64,000 nucleotides of DNA. Source: Cryptomeria japonica. Taxonomy: Eukaryota; Streptophyta; Pinopsida; Cupressales; Cupressaceae. Positions 35,761 to 48,445 of this stretch are shown one piece after another. Below the pieces are notes generated by a model. The model saw only the letters and a program-made list of their open reading frames with translations, made no database searches and was not told where the DNA came from. The position numbers and the translations under genes are program-made. Each line of letters starts with the position of its first letter. Position 1 is the first letter of the stretch. Location: the NCBI RefSeq assembly GCF_030272615.1, contig NC_081406.1, positions 397,006,439 through 397,070,438 of the forward strand, written 5' to 3'.

Positions 35761-36660
35761 CTTCTCGCACTTCTCTGTCCACTCAAATTTCTTCCCTTTA
35801 CGCTGAAGAGAAGTAATAGGGTGTGTGACTCTAGAGAAACCCTCGACAAAACGTCGGTAATACCCTGCTAAGCCCATGAAACTCCTGACCTCTGTCACAC
35901 TGGTAGGCGCTGGCCAATCCATAATAGCCCTAATCTTTGATGGGTCAACTAAGATCCCATCACCAGAAATAACGTGCCCAAGGTACTTGACCTCAGACCG
36001 AAAGAAAGCACACTTCGATAGGCTGCCAAACAACTGGTTATCCTGCAAACACTGCAATACCTGCTTCAGATGCTCCTCATGCTCCTTCTCATTTTGAGAA
36101 TATATCAGTATATCATCGAGGAACACAATAACAAAACGGTCCAGAAAGGTACGGAACACCCCATTCATGAGGCTCATAAAAACTGCTGGGGCATTCGAAA
36201 GTCCAAAGGGGACTACGGTAAACTCATAGTGGCCATATCTAGTGCGAAATGCGGTCTTGTGGATATCACTTTCCACTATGCTCAACTGATGGTATCCTAA
36301 CTTTAGATCTATTTTGGAAAAGACTTTGGCACCCTAAAGTTGGTTGAATAAATCATCAATTCTGGGCAAAGGATATCGATTCTTGATGGTTACTTTATTT
36401 AGCTGCTGATAATCCATACATAATCGGAGAGATCCATCCTTCTTCTTAACGAAGATGACTGGTGCACCCCAAGGGGATACGCTTGGATGAATATGACCCT
36501 TCTCAAGGAGTTCCTCAAGCTGTATTTTAAGTTCATTTAGCTCATTTGTGGTCATCCTATAAGGTGCTCTGGAAACTAGCTCGGCTCCTGGTACTAGGTC
36601 TATATGAAAATCAATCTCTCTACAGGGAGGCATTCCCGGCAACTCTGAAGCAAATACATC
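35761..36660 (-). pseudogene. Element C reverse transcriptase
   Basis: Motifs: [48 protein letters not shown], then, past a stop at 36334, [29 protein letters not shown] (catalytic pair, about 36110), [12 protein letters not shown] and [12 protein letters not shown]. This is a standard chromovirus polymerase. One in-frame stop, otherwise well kept. Confidence 0.95.
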
Positions 36661-37300
36661 TGAATATCCCTTAAGGATAGGATGGTCATCGAACGATGTT
36701 TCTTTTTCCTCCTCTTCTCCTCTGTCACTGATAGTGATAGCAAAAAGCTGACATCCCTTCCGCATGCTCTGCTTGAGCTGCATTGCGGAGATCATATGAA
36801 GAGACACGAGCCTCTGAATCCTGGTGATAACTATGGGCAAACCATGATCATCCTCACACTCGATCTTTTTCAAGCGGCAATCCATCTTGGCTCTGTGGGC
36901 ATAAAGCCAATCCATGCCAAGTATGATTCTGTAAGATCCAAGTGGAGTCACTCTAAGGTCTACTAAAGTGGTGGTCTTGCCAATCTGCAGCTGACATGCC
37001 CTAACCTTTGATTCCACTGACACTCTAGCTCCTGAAGCTCACTCCACTTCCCAACTGACACCCTGTCTAGTTGCCACTAACCCGCAACGCTCCACAACCA
37101 ATGGAGATATAAAGGAGTCAGTAGCTCCTGAATCAAACAAAATAGATACATTGTTACCTTTGATTATACCTGTAGATTCGATAACCGTGGCTTGATGCTC
37201 AACCTGGCGGTTGTCAACCACTGCAAATACTCTATGGGACCTGCCCATATCACCAACTGTCAGCTCTGAAGCGACCATCCACTGACTCCCTGCCACCTGT
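36661..37300 (-). pseudogene. Element C aspartic protease
   Basis: GNNVSILFDSGATDSFIS holds the active site Asp-Ser-Gly (about 37125). After a stop near 37039 come [15 protein letters not shown], the second conserved protease strand, and the spacer to the polymerase ([26 protein letters not shown]). Same frame as gag and polymerase. Confidence 0.9.
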
Positions 37301-38596
37301 CCCTGAGGGCAATACCTCGCCATATGCCCCATGGCTCCACACATAAAGCAAGCACCCCGTGCCTGGAACTGGGCACCCTGAGACCTAGAGAATTCCTGAC
37401 CTCTTGTCCTACTAGATCCGCTGTACCCACCCCTGGAGGACTGCTGAGTCCCCGCCGGCTGTGTGTACTACCCCTATGCTCTTTGATCATGTCTCTGTCC
37501 CTGAGTCTGCCACTGTTTGGGCTTGGAGCCCTGCTGATACCGTGGAGGCTTCTACCTCTGGTTCTGTTGCGGAGGAGGGGGTTTGGAGAACCCCTAAGAA
37601 TTTCGGTTGTTTCCTTTCCAATGTGGTTTCTGGAATCCATAAGTCTGAGGTGCGGGATTTCGGATCTGAAACCGATCCCTATTGTCCTGTGGTCTAACCT
37701 AAATTTCCTCGGCAATCAGTGCCTTCTCCACAGCAACCCGAAGGCTCTCTAGAGCGGACATCCTAACAGGCCTGGCTATACCGGCATTTAATCCCTTGAT
37801 GAAGTGGTTTACAAGAAGTTTCTCATCCTTTAGATAATCTACATAAGGCAACAGCTCAAAGAATTTACTCTCATACTGGGTTACTGACAAGCCTTTTTGT
37901 TAGAGATCATAAAATTTGTCTATACGACACTGCCTGAAGTGTTCTAAAAGGTACCTCTCAAGAAACCTCTCTGTGAATATCTCCCAAGTGAGAGTATCAG
38001 GAACTAATCCGCATTTGTACTCTTCCTGTCTCCACCAAGTGGAGGTTGTCCCTCTCAGTAGATGAACTACGACACATGCTTTCAAGTTGCTCTCGTAAGA
38101 ACGCAACGCAAAGCACCTCTCAAGACTCAGAAGCCATGCCTTGGCCTCTACTCCATCTGTAGAACCTCCGAAGGATGGTGGTTGGAGGCACATGACTCCC
38201 TGATGAGATCCCCTGGATCTCGATGAGCTCTCTCAAAATAAACTGGTTCCACCGCTGGAGGTGGTCCTGGCATATGCACAGACTCTGGCTCATTTCCACC
38301 CTGAATCTCTATAAGAATCAGAGCTGGGCTCCTGCTTCATTCTCTATCAACAGATCTATGACTCCCAGAGTCATGACTCCTAACCTGAGGGTTCTCTACT
38401 GGGATCCTTTCCTGAACTATCCAATAAGATTCTGTATGGCTGCTAAGAGGTCTTGGTTAGGTTCATTTGGCTGTTCGGGAGGTGCCCCTGGGTTCTCCTC
38501 TAGAACCGATGCCTCCCTCACTACCTCTTCGCGTGCTATGCGCACACGTCTAGGACCCTGTCCGCGCTTGCAAGCTTGTCGCGTCGTCGGAGGCAT
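37301..38596 (-). pseudogene. Element C gag
   Basis: The likely start is the ATG at 38596 (MPPTTRQACKRG), since plant chromovirus gag often begins MPP-TR. A frameshift near 38200 separates this N-terminus from PPSFGGSTDGVEAKAWLLSL, LLRGTTSTWWR, FTERFLERYL and LLPYVDYLKDE (retrotransposon gag core, about 38190-37760). A Gln/Arg-rich stretch leads to the zinc knuckle CFMCGAMGHMARYC at about 37303-37350, with all four ligands intact. Stops lie near 37896, 37695, 37600 and 37540. Confidence 0.9.
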
Positions 38597-38753
38597 CCTA
38601 AGAGGAAAATAAGGCAAAGTAATTAATTAATTTATTTTAGAATAATATTAATTCAATTAAATTCAAAAGTCTGATAAAATCAATTTAACAAAAATAATTT
38701 AAATAATCTAAGGCAAAACGTAAGTGGAGTAAGGCTCCTAGTGTGGAAACCTT

Positions 38754-38765
38754 GCTCTGATACCA
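38754..38765 (-). promoter_or_regulatory. Element C primer-binding site, tRNA-iMet
   Basis: The minus strand reads TGGTATCAGAGC, a perfect complement to the initiator tRNA-Met 3' end, three bases from the 5' LTR. Confidence 0.95.
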
Positions 38766-39561
38766 AAATGTCATGCCCAAAAAATAGGGAAAGAACGGAA
38801 TGAATTTTTTTTTTTAAAATGACTAGTTAATTAACAAAGTTCGCTAGCACGACATGTGTTAACATGTTGGCCATAACAAAGGTCGAACAAACTCTGATAC
38901 TAACTAAGTATCGAAACTAAATAAAAATTTATTTGCGAAAAACTAAATGTTTTAAATTTTATTTTCTCGTCAGATATAGTCATTTGTTTAATTTTTTAAA
39001 CTCACTTAAATGGTAGACGTAGTTAAAAATTGATCTCCAATGAATCCATATTGTCTAAAAGATATTTTAAATCATTAATTAATTTAATGGATTAATGTGC
39101 CAAATTAATCTCTTAAAGACCTTATCCGATGAGGATTATTATCTTTCCAAAGTCAAATTTAGTTTACAAGGAATTAATTTTCCCCATCTATTAAATTTAA
39201 GGTTTTCACAATAGTTAGTTCTAAAAATAATTAATTGGAATTAAAAATTTCCCCGTCTATCTATCATGAAACCCTAACTAATTTTAAATACAAATTCTTT
39301 TCCACAACTTTGGAAAAAATAATTTTCATGTAATCCCTAATTAGGGATTTTTTAAAAAAAAATATAAAATGGCTCTAAACTGAATTAATCAAACATATTA
39401 TTTTTATTTTGTTACCCTAGCCCTACCCGAGCTAGGGTTTAATATTTCTTTGATTACCATTTTATTTTCACAGGGCCGAAACCCATTGGCAGCGGCCGTG
39501 ATTTTTTTTTTATGCAGGTTTCTTTTTTGAGGAGCGACAGGGTTTCCATGGCGGTAGCTCG

Positions 39562-39772
39562 GCCTTGGCCGCCCATTGTGCACTACACAGTGTTCGGCCT
39601 TGCCGCCCACTGTGCAGCACACAGTGCGCGGCCCCTTGGCCGCCCACTGTGCACTGCACAATGTGCGACACCACCGTCCACTATGCTTTGCATAGTGCGC
39701 GGCTCCGCCAGTCACTGTGCATTGCATAGTGCGCGGCTTGCCATCGATCACTATGTGATGCACAGTGCTTCG
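39562..39772 (+). repeat. GC-rich hairpin array in C 5' LTR
   Basis: The second copy of the six-unit array, units starting at 39562, 39597, 39631, 39668, 39702 and 39736. Unit 3 has a 3 bp addition. Most differences from the other copy are C-to-T or G-to-A, some breaking the stem pairing. Confidence 0.9.
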
Positions 39773-39918
39773 GCCCTTCCCTTTTTTTGTTATAATTTTT
39801 TTTTTAAAATTTATAAATAATATAAATATATATATTTATATATATTTCTCAATACTAATTTCACATGCAAATTTTTTTAAAAGAAACAAAATAACAAGTA
39901 ACTCATTATGCTAAATTA

Positions 39919-40026
<108 letters not shown>

Positions 40027-42797
40027 TAAATAAACTTAGGCTCACATTTTCATTTGTTTTGCAGGGTATTTATATGGCATGTTTTATATAAAAATATATA
40101 TAAATATACCCATGATTTCTACATGCATATAGATATATATATATATATATATATATTTATTTATGACTAATAGTTTTAATTCTTTTTCTTAAACTAACAT
40201 CGTAATCATGAAAGGTTTTGATATACCATTGTAGGAAAGGAAATATGGATTACGTCTGTTTTAATGGATATATATATATATTTCCAGAACTATATCTAAA
40301 TCTATATATTGTAATCTATGGGTATGCAAGAAACAGAATTCTAAGAATTATTATTTTTTTAAACTTAAGAAATACTATTTTAGGAAAGCATTATACTTTT
40401 CTGAAATAAATACATTCATTGATTTCTCAACTAATAAAACAACTAATTTATTTACATGTTAACAACAAGTACAAATCATGATTTTCTGCAATTAAAATGG
40501 AGATAGATTTTCAGCTAAAAAGAAGAACTCAGATTTAAATAAAACTGATTTTTATATTGCAAAAAAAGACAACTATTGCATGCAAATCAAAAAGCAAATC
40601 TTTTTAAAAAAAAATAGAAAATAGAAGCATATCTAGCTTTTTACAACTCTAATGATATTCTGCAAATTTACAGGATGTTTCTTTATTTAACTACAACAAC
40701 AAATCTCATGACTATTTTCAAAATTACAACTTGCCTCTCATTTCTATGAATGAGGATGTATTTCTCCTATCAAATTTAAAACTAATAACTACAAATCAAT
40801 TTAAAATTTCTTCAACAATATTCTTCTGCAACCTTTCACTTTTCCTAGTCTTTTTTCCTGGCATTCCTGCATAATAGAAACACAAATATGACCACGGAGT
40901 GCTCACCTCCCAGCCTAGGCTAACTGGTAGCCACCCCCGAGCTCGAAGAACCAAGCCCTAGACGGGTAACAAACATGCAAACACATAGAAGACAAAAATG
41001 CACACACCGATATTCAGACACACTCCCAACTTGGCTACACAGCACCACACTTTGGTGATGACTTTTTTCAAAGGGTGGTAGTGGACCAATACCCTAAGGA
41101 GAACTGCAAGTATGGAAAAACAAGTAGCCACATCATGGCACAATAATTACATCAAAAATCTCAACCCCTAATTCCTTATGCCCCCCAAAGGCATTCTAGC
41201 CTTATATCCCTCCTTATGACCCCCATTGCACAAACACGCCATGCAGCAAGGGTCACACAAAGATCCCTTGTGATCACTCTCAAACGAAAGTCTCTCACTT
41301 GAGAGTTGTCACTGCTACCACCCACAAGATCCTCCTCTCTCCCATGAGTAAGAGGTCTTGAGAAAACTCCCAAAACACAACAAAGCATAATGCAAAAATT
41401 CCAAATGAAATTCTAAAACAAGACAATCAAGAACACAGATTTCTTACACCTATCATACTCTCAAACACATACAAGAAAATAGACATTTTAAAGAATAATC
41501 AAACCAACCTTAATCTGCCCAATGGTAGTATAATATTTGAGGAAGAGCTGCCCAATCCACGGATCTTCTTCTTCTACCCTTAGTCAAATTTTCTATTCCA
41601 AACTATTTTTTTTCTTTTCAAAAATTCTCATCTCCAAAAAATGGAGAGTGGGTGATTACCCTCAAATTCACAAATTCTTGCTTAAGAAGCTCATTCTCTA
41701 AGTTCTCACAAGTTTCTAAAAACCAAAAAGGAAAGTAAAGCAGAATGCAAAAAGACTCTCATTTGAATAGGAAAAATCTCAATTAGATTTAAACTTCTAA
41801 TTTTCAATTTTCGCACAACTCAAAAAAGCCAATTTTTAAAGCGTCAAAAAGGTCACTTAAAAATAGAAACTTGCCTAAAATTACCCCTAACCCCTAGGTA
41901 TACCTTATGGGCTTTAGGAAACCCTATTAAACTACCCTTAGGTGTTCATTTAACCCATTTTAAACCCCTCTGAAGTTTATTTTCGGGTCAAACATATGTT
42001 GACCACTCCAAAGATTTCTTTCCCAAGGTATTTATGACATCACATTATATTATTTAGAAAAAAAACTATAGTTAAACACTTTCCCTCCAAGAGACAAAAA
42101 TAAAACATTTAAATTTAAATCCACACGTGTCAAGTGACACAAATAAAACACTTTTACAAAATAAAACATGAAATCGTCTCTTGTGGATTTTACCCATTAA
42201 ATTTAAATAACACTTAACACTCATGCAGCATATACTGTTACGAATAAAATACAACACAAACGGGGTGTTGTCTCTCCAAATAGACAACCCCTGGCTTACG
42301 AACATACATAAGTCTAGGTTTGGTTCTCCGTAATTTTCCATGGTCACATGGTAAATTTCCTGCGCATCTCAATTTACACATTAGTACTTTCAAATATCCA
42401 CCTATAATATAATTCAAAGGAATAACAATACACATCATCACTTGCATACAATTTTCATCTGCACAGATTAAATACATCTTTTATCAAGCAATTTCACATA
42501 AGCAATTTCATCCCAATTCACATAAACTTAACCATACATCATAGTTCTATTATCATAGTAAAGTCCTGCAAATTTAATAATGATATCTATCATTGCAATA
42601 TCATCCTATCTAACAATCATGTAGTGTTCTATCTCGTAAAGCATATAAGTAAATCATCAAAACATAGCAATGTTATCCAAATCCTGAAATCATATAAGTT
42701 CTAAGTCTCAAAATGCATCAAAATAAAGTATCCTTAATAGTCTAAATATAAAATCCACTGAATGTCAGACTGAGTCAAGGTGAGGCCTCACAGGTCT

Positions 42798-43144
42798 TAT
42801 CCCAGAAGAAAAACATCGAGTCTCTAGACTTCAAGAACTTGAATTGATTAAGGAACATTGCCAAAATGCTTCAAATCACTTAAAAGCATACCAAAAAAGA
42901 ATGGAGAGAAGCTACAATCATAGAGTTAATCGACAAATTTTTTTCAGATTGGAGATCTAGTCCTAAGAGAAAATCTTTGCAATCACCAAGATTGAGAAAA
43001 GAAAGGCAAATTTGAGCTAGAGTGGTTGGGTCCCTTTATCATGGTAGAATCATATGGTTCAGGAGCATATAGATTATCTACACCAAAAGGTGATTGGTTC
43101 GATGAGCCTATCAATACTATGCATCTAAATAAATTCTATGCCTA
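42798..43144 (+). pseudogene. Element B integrase C-terminus, resumed after C
   Basis: Starts IPEEKHRVSRLQELEL, then HLKAYQKRMERSYNHRV, aligned with E (AYRVSRLQELELL, HLKAYQQRMSRSYNHRV). A one-base gain in the T run near 42940 shifts the frame; the next frame reads QIGDLVLRENL. After further shifts it ends in MHLNKFYA with a stop near 43144. This is the GPY/F-type tail. Confidence 0.8.
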
Positions 43145-45231
43145 AAAGTATCAACAAAAAATACCAAAAAAAAGTGAAAAAGCATAAAAAGTCTAAAAAC
43201 CAAAAAAAGTGGCAAAATCCCTAAAAAACATAAAGAGAAAAATACAAAAATAGCAAAAACACTAAAAAAAATCAAATATATGAAAAATGCAATAAATTTA
43301 GATGGTGAAAACCTAGTAAATAGGTGCTATTTGAAAGTGGGTTCTTCCATCTATGAGATCGCTTTGCTCATCTATCCATCCTATCTCATCTATCCATCCT
43401 AGCATATCCTTTTCATCTATCGCATCCATTAGTAGGAAATTTGCAGCTGATCAACAGTTATCAATCTTTGACATACCTAGCGTAGTCATTGTCTTGGATT
43501 TTATCAGAGTCAATCATATCTGCATCGCATCTCGCCATGGTTTGGATTATCCTTTGTATATCCATCATAAATTTTGTTTCTACTGGGGGGAAAATCCTAA
43601 AACCTTTGCTGAGGGCATCTTTAAAAGCTTCGAAAAATCTAAAAACATTCAAACACTTAGAAAAACCAAAAACACCTAGGATTTTGAAACAAACGACAAG
43701 CAACAAGGCAACAAAGATCAAGATATTTGTGATAACTGAATCGTGAAACTTAGAATACAAAGATTCAAGCAACAAGTAATGAAGGATTTTCAATGATCAT
43801 TCAATCAAGATGATTATATCAGTTAATGACTATGAGAACATATGTATGACATACATGATTCAATGTTTATATCTTGATTTTTGCTAATCATGTGCCCTAT
43901 GCAATGATGATGTCCATGACTAGAGGAGCTATGATGGGGCATGATTATTTTCTTTGTTTGTTGTTTGCGGTTTATCTATTAGTAATGTATGTACTCATCT
44001 AAGGATATGATTGACAAAATATCATGGAGGACGTACCGAGTCATGCATAAAAAGGGATAATACTTGTCTGTTCTGCAACAAGTACTTTGGTCAACTTGGT
44101 TCATCATATCAAGTTGCTTGCATTAACTTGCTATATCAAAGTCCATGTAAGCATTACTCAGGTCAACTTGAATTATTATGTCAAGTTGCTTGTATTTTCT
44201 TACAACATTTTAAAATCTCAATGATGAATTTAAGTGTTGTTTCAAAAACACTAAAAAGATGGCAATATCATTTAGGTCTTTGCATTTTCATTTGCATTAT
44301 AAGCATATCATTAATCATTGCATTTAGTTGCATATCATTGTCATTACATTAATTTTTCTTACATCATTATCATCATCACTTAGTCACATTCATCGTTGCA
44401 TTCATCATATGCATATCTATCACATCATTATGGTATAATTCTTTGCTTTAATATCTTAATCATTCATCCAATTATCATCTATCATTTATTATACGTGATG
44501 TATCTTTCTTTAAACTAGACTTGATCTCAATCCAATCAATTTTATCAATCCAATCAATCAATCTTGTCAACCCTGTCTCATCACAAGGGTGTATGCATAA
44601 AAAATCAATATCTCATATCAATATGTCAACTAGGATGAAGAGCAACACTCTATTTAGATGTTGTAGGCCTCGCTAATCCTTGTACTCCCCCTAGGTGAAT
44701 CAATACATCTAGATCCTCCTACAACATGATATCAACAAAATGTCAATTCTTGATCCAATCAATTGCTTTGATCAATCAATTAGCTATCCTATCTACTCAC
44801 TTGAGATTTCTATCAATCTCTTTGACCACATATTAGTGACACTCATTCATCATGAGGTTACGCATATAGTCTATCGAATTTTGATTTTACATCATTGATG
44901 TTCATCAATCACAAAGTCAATCAAACTCTATCCTATAAGATCATCAAAGCTTCGAGTTTATATCATTGACCCTCATCGATCATGAGGTCAATCAAACTCT
45001 ATCAATCATCAAATCAAGAAGAATATCAAATTAATCAAAGAGTGGACATTTTCATCAACCAAAATTGCAGAAATTTCAATCAATCATCGTGAGATTAATC
45101 ACTCAATCAAAATTTTCACAATTTCATGATCAATCTCCTTTGGGGGCACACAATCAGAATTTTCATCATAGTCAGGGGCATCATTGAGACTTGATTTAAT
45201 CTTTGAAACAATGTTGTTTCAACATCATTTC
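43145..45231 (+). other. Element B post-pol untranslated region
   Basis: Starts A-rich with many CAAAAA words. It contains ATGGTGAAAACCTAG (43302-43316), shared with E at 61117-61131, and a block at 44025-44215 conserved with E 62050-62235. Tetrads such as TCATCAATC and CATTCATC recur at 44280-45100. Open frames at 43353-43793 and 44011-44352 are not conserved and are not called genes. Confidence 0.65.
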
Positions 45232-45245
45232 AAAGAGGGGTAAAA
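45232..45245 (+). promoter_or_regulatory. Element B polypurine tract
   Basis: AAAGAGGGGTAAAA directly before the 3' LTR start TGTAAGCAC. Confidence 0.75.
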
Positions 45246-46365
45246 TGTAAGCACATAAAATTGGCTATGAGTAATTAAATAAATATTTTATATTTATTTA
45301 ATAATTATTCTTCTATTAAATAATTAATTAATTTAATTCATTAGTATTGAATATTCTTCTATTAATTAATTGAGTTGAAACATTTAATTAAGTAATTAAT
45401 TAACCTCTTTCTTCTATGCCAAATAATTAAATATTTAATATTTAATTATCATCCCTTATCATATTTGTGCACTATTCACTATCCTATAGTTCCATTATTA
45501 AATAATTTCATAATTATTTAATTACCACTTTCCAATTCACCCTTCATCTCCACCTTTGCCAACTCGTCCATTACGTGGCTAATTTAAATCAATAAAATCA
45601 AATAAAAATAAATCATTTATGAGCTACTTATCTCCAACTCCCATATTCACGAATAAAATGTGTACGTGCACAAAATATTTGAAACCTCCCTATTTTTGCT
45701 CCAACACTCCTATATTATTGGAGGAGGTTTTGTCCACCTAACCATAGTTCATCTCCACTTGTCCCTCCATCCCTAAATATTCTCCAACCAATCCTAGATT
45801 CTCTCAGTCTTCCCCTCAGTCAAGGTGAGATGAGTGACACTTGTCTTCTCCTACCCCCTTTCTCTCAACCTTCAACCTCTTGCTCATAGCCATCCAAAAA
45901 GCAAGATTTAATCATGATGGTTGATCTTTGCCACCTAAGCGTATGCACTCAATAATATATAAATAGAGGAGTTCTAGTACATTTTGAGCCCAATATCCAA
46001 TAGTCTAAGTTAACAAGGAGTCTTAATCTTTGCATCCATGAGTTCATTTATGTAAGAATTTTAGAGTTTTTGAGAAAATTATCATAAATCATTTTCATAG
46101 CATAGCTTTTGCATATCATCTATTTGTCCATTCCACACTTGCCATCTTGGAAGCTACTAGTGCTTGTGTGAGAGAAAATCATCTGCAACCAAGAACAATG
46201 GGGTCAGGACACAATGAGACATAATCCATGAAGGTATAATTCATTTTATTTACTTTATTTCATGTTGTTTCATTGGTTGAAGCTTGAGTTCCAGTAGCTT
46301 TTATTTTTCATGATGGACTAACAAGTTACATGTCAATTTTTGAGATGAAAACTTAAGTCGACACA
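45246..46365 (+). repeat. Element B 3' LTR
   Basis: 1,120 bp, from TGTAAGCACATAAAATTGG to AAGTCGACACA, followed by the target duplication CAAAG (46366-46370). TATA box TATAAATA at 45958-45965. It is the more complete of the two B LTRs at its 3' end. Confidence 0.85.
45958..45965 (+). promoter_or_regulatory. TATA box in B 3' LTR
   Basis: TATAAATA, the counterpart of 12515-12522. Confidence 0.55.
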
Positions 46366-46370
46366 CAAAG

Positions 46371-47655
46371 AACAAACCCCTAATAAAATTATGAGGGCTT
46401 TTTGAAAAATATTTTTTTAAAGAAAAATACCTTGTTTTGAGCCCTACAAAATAGATTTATTGAAAAACCCAAAATTCCAAAGATCTGATTTATTTATGAA
46501 TTATTTTGCGTCAAAATTAAAATCCCAAAGAATAGACACCTACTAAAATTCTAATATCTTTCCAAAAATGTAATAAAATCCAAATAATTTGCTAATTTAC
46601 TCTCATAATTAATTTTTTATGAAAAATTCATAATTTTTTTTAATAAATAATTAACATTGATCCAAAAAATTTGAGTTTCAAATTGAGCACTCCTAATACC
46701 ATTCCCAACCTTCAAAAAAAAATTGGTGAAGAAATTCCCCACCATTTGTGAGATTTGATCAAATCTTTATAAAATCCTAATGTTGTGCCCAAAACCCTAT
46801 CTACACAAGGTTATTCTCCAAATTGTTTTACAAAAAAACAATATTGGGTTAGAAAAACTTGCAAAAATAACATACATCTAATATAAATCCATGTCTCATT
46901 GAGGCGTGCCAAAATGTATATGGTGAAAAAAATGATGATGATAAACTATTGCAAAACCATAAAAGATCCAACCACAACAAACCCTAGTTCTACAAAAAAA
47001 AGCATTCACCATACACCAATGAATAAACCTAAGAACATGCAAATCAACAAATTGAAACTAATTCCATTCATATGCCAAGAAGGGTTTGGTCTCCATTGAT
47101 CTTGTTTGATATATTTACTCTCAGATTTTGTATGTGCATAAGAGCTCAACAAAGAACGAATTATGGTCGTTAAGTTGCTTGAATATATAAAGATTGTTGG
47201 ATTAGATTAGGATTGTAAATGAATCCTCTTATATAGAAGATACTTTATAAAATGGAGGGATAAGATTAAGAGCTGAAAGAAATAAATGGACGACTAGAAT
47301 TAAAGGATAGGTAAAAGAAATAATAAAATAGTGAAGGGGTAAGGTAGAGGAAAATTAAGAGATAAATGATGTGTGTCATGAAGAGAAAAAGATAATGAAT
47401 TAATTAAATAAATAAAATATCATTTATTTAATAGAGGAAGTTGGACCAATTAAAAAAATAAAATATTTATTTAATTTAGGAAAAATATTATTTAAATAAA
47501 TAAAAATATTTATTTAAATAAGGAAAGGCTAGAAGAGGATTAATGAATTAATTAAATAAATAAAAATATATTTAATTAATAGAAGGCTTAGGATAAAATA
47601 ATCAAATAAATAAAATATTTATTTAACTAAGCTAGGACAATTTTAGGTGTCTACA
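46371..47655 (-). repeat. Element M 5' LTR, outer part
   Basis: On the minus strand it begins TGTAGACACC at 47655, followed by repeated TTAAATAAATA blocks. The start and these blocks resemble the LTR of E (TGTAGTCACAC, then the same AT pattern), so M and E look like related families. A TATA-like stretch lies near 47225-47250. The segment stops at 46371 where B was inserted, and the LTR resumes at 11789. The outer target duplication is probably CTAAC (47656-47660). A small plus-strand open frame at 46899-47099 is considered chance. Confidence 0.65.
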
Positions 47656-47660
47656 CTAAC

Positions 47661-48340
47661 TAATGTGCTTACTTGAGAAGAAGGATGTATAGTCATGGTA
47701 GACTACATGGTAGGTATGACATTTGTCATTTGCATACTTTGTTGCAATTGAGATGACACATGAGTATTGGTCGTTTAATGTAAATACCGCGGTACATTAT
47801 TCTAAGTCGAAAAGACATTATTTGTTTGAGATGTCAAGTTCAACATTTCTTGAGCAATAAGGTCTCTCTGACTTGACAATCTCAAAGGCTCTACCATGTC
47901 CAACATATCTTTTTATTTGATCTTGTAGTTCCTGAATAGTAAGATCACCTTGTGTTCCTAGTGAAGCAACTTGGTGTACATGGGTAAAGCGAAACCTTTG
48001 AGCATTTGGTGAAGGAGAAAACCCAGGAGGGGTACTGGGTGTTTGATGCCCATTCTCTGGGCTAGACGCTTGATTTGATGTTCTAGCACGAAATTGGTTA
48101 TATAATGTTGTTGCTCTAGCTAGAGTCACTTATTCTTCATATTGTCTTTGAATTTCCTTTTCAGCCGTTGTGACACAACTCATGGGTAGATTATAATATT
48201 GGTTTATTGTTTTTGACAATGTTTTATCTTGATCCACAGATGAAGTAGTAGTACCACTTGTAGATATAGGGTTCGTCAGGGTATTGTTTGAGTCTTTCTT
48301 ACTTTGATTCTTGTTCTTACCCTTTTGTTTAATCTTCACA
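47661..48340 (-). pseudogene. Unrecognised coding remnant, possibly retroelement gag
   Basis: A minus-strand frame runs from 48339 to 47818 with a single stop (TAA at 48130), 173 codons in all. It starts MKIKQKGKNKNQSKKDSNN, a Lys/Asn/Ser-rich head, then has CVTTAEKEIQRQYEE, TLARATTLYNQFRART, a Pro/Ser/Gln-rich stretch, and DLTIQELQDQIKRYVGHG. I recognise no family. The charged head and low-complexity middle resemble gag-type or other structural proteins of retroelements. It lies just upstream of M and just before the second LINE, in the opposite sense to the LINE. Confidence 0.4.
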
Positions 48341-48445
48341 GGGTGAATAGGATGCCCCTATTTTAACCACCTTCTTCCAAAAATGCAAAATTAAAACCTT
48401 TTGATCCTTTTAACACAACAATTTGTAATTTTTTTTTGTTGAGAG
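48341..48445 (+). other. LINE-2 5' untranslated region (probable)
   Basis: An AT-rich stretch with a T run, directly upstream of the LINE-2 ORF1 start. The left boundary of the LINE could not be fixed. Confidence 0.4.

Noticed and set aside
37324-37752. 142-codon plus-strand frame opposite C gag
   Set aside because: It is the complement of the Gln/Arg/Pro-rich gag C-terminus, where the minus frame carries an intact zinc knuckle.
43353-43793. Open frames on both strands in the B post-pol region
   Set aside because: Not matched in E at the corresponding place and without motifs.
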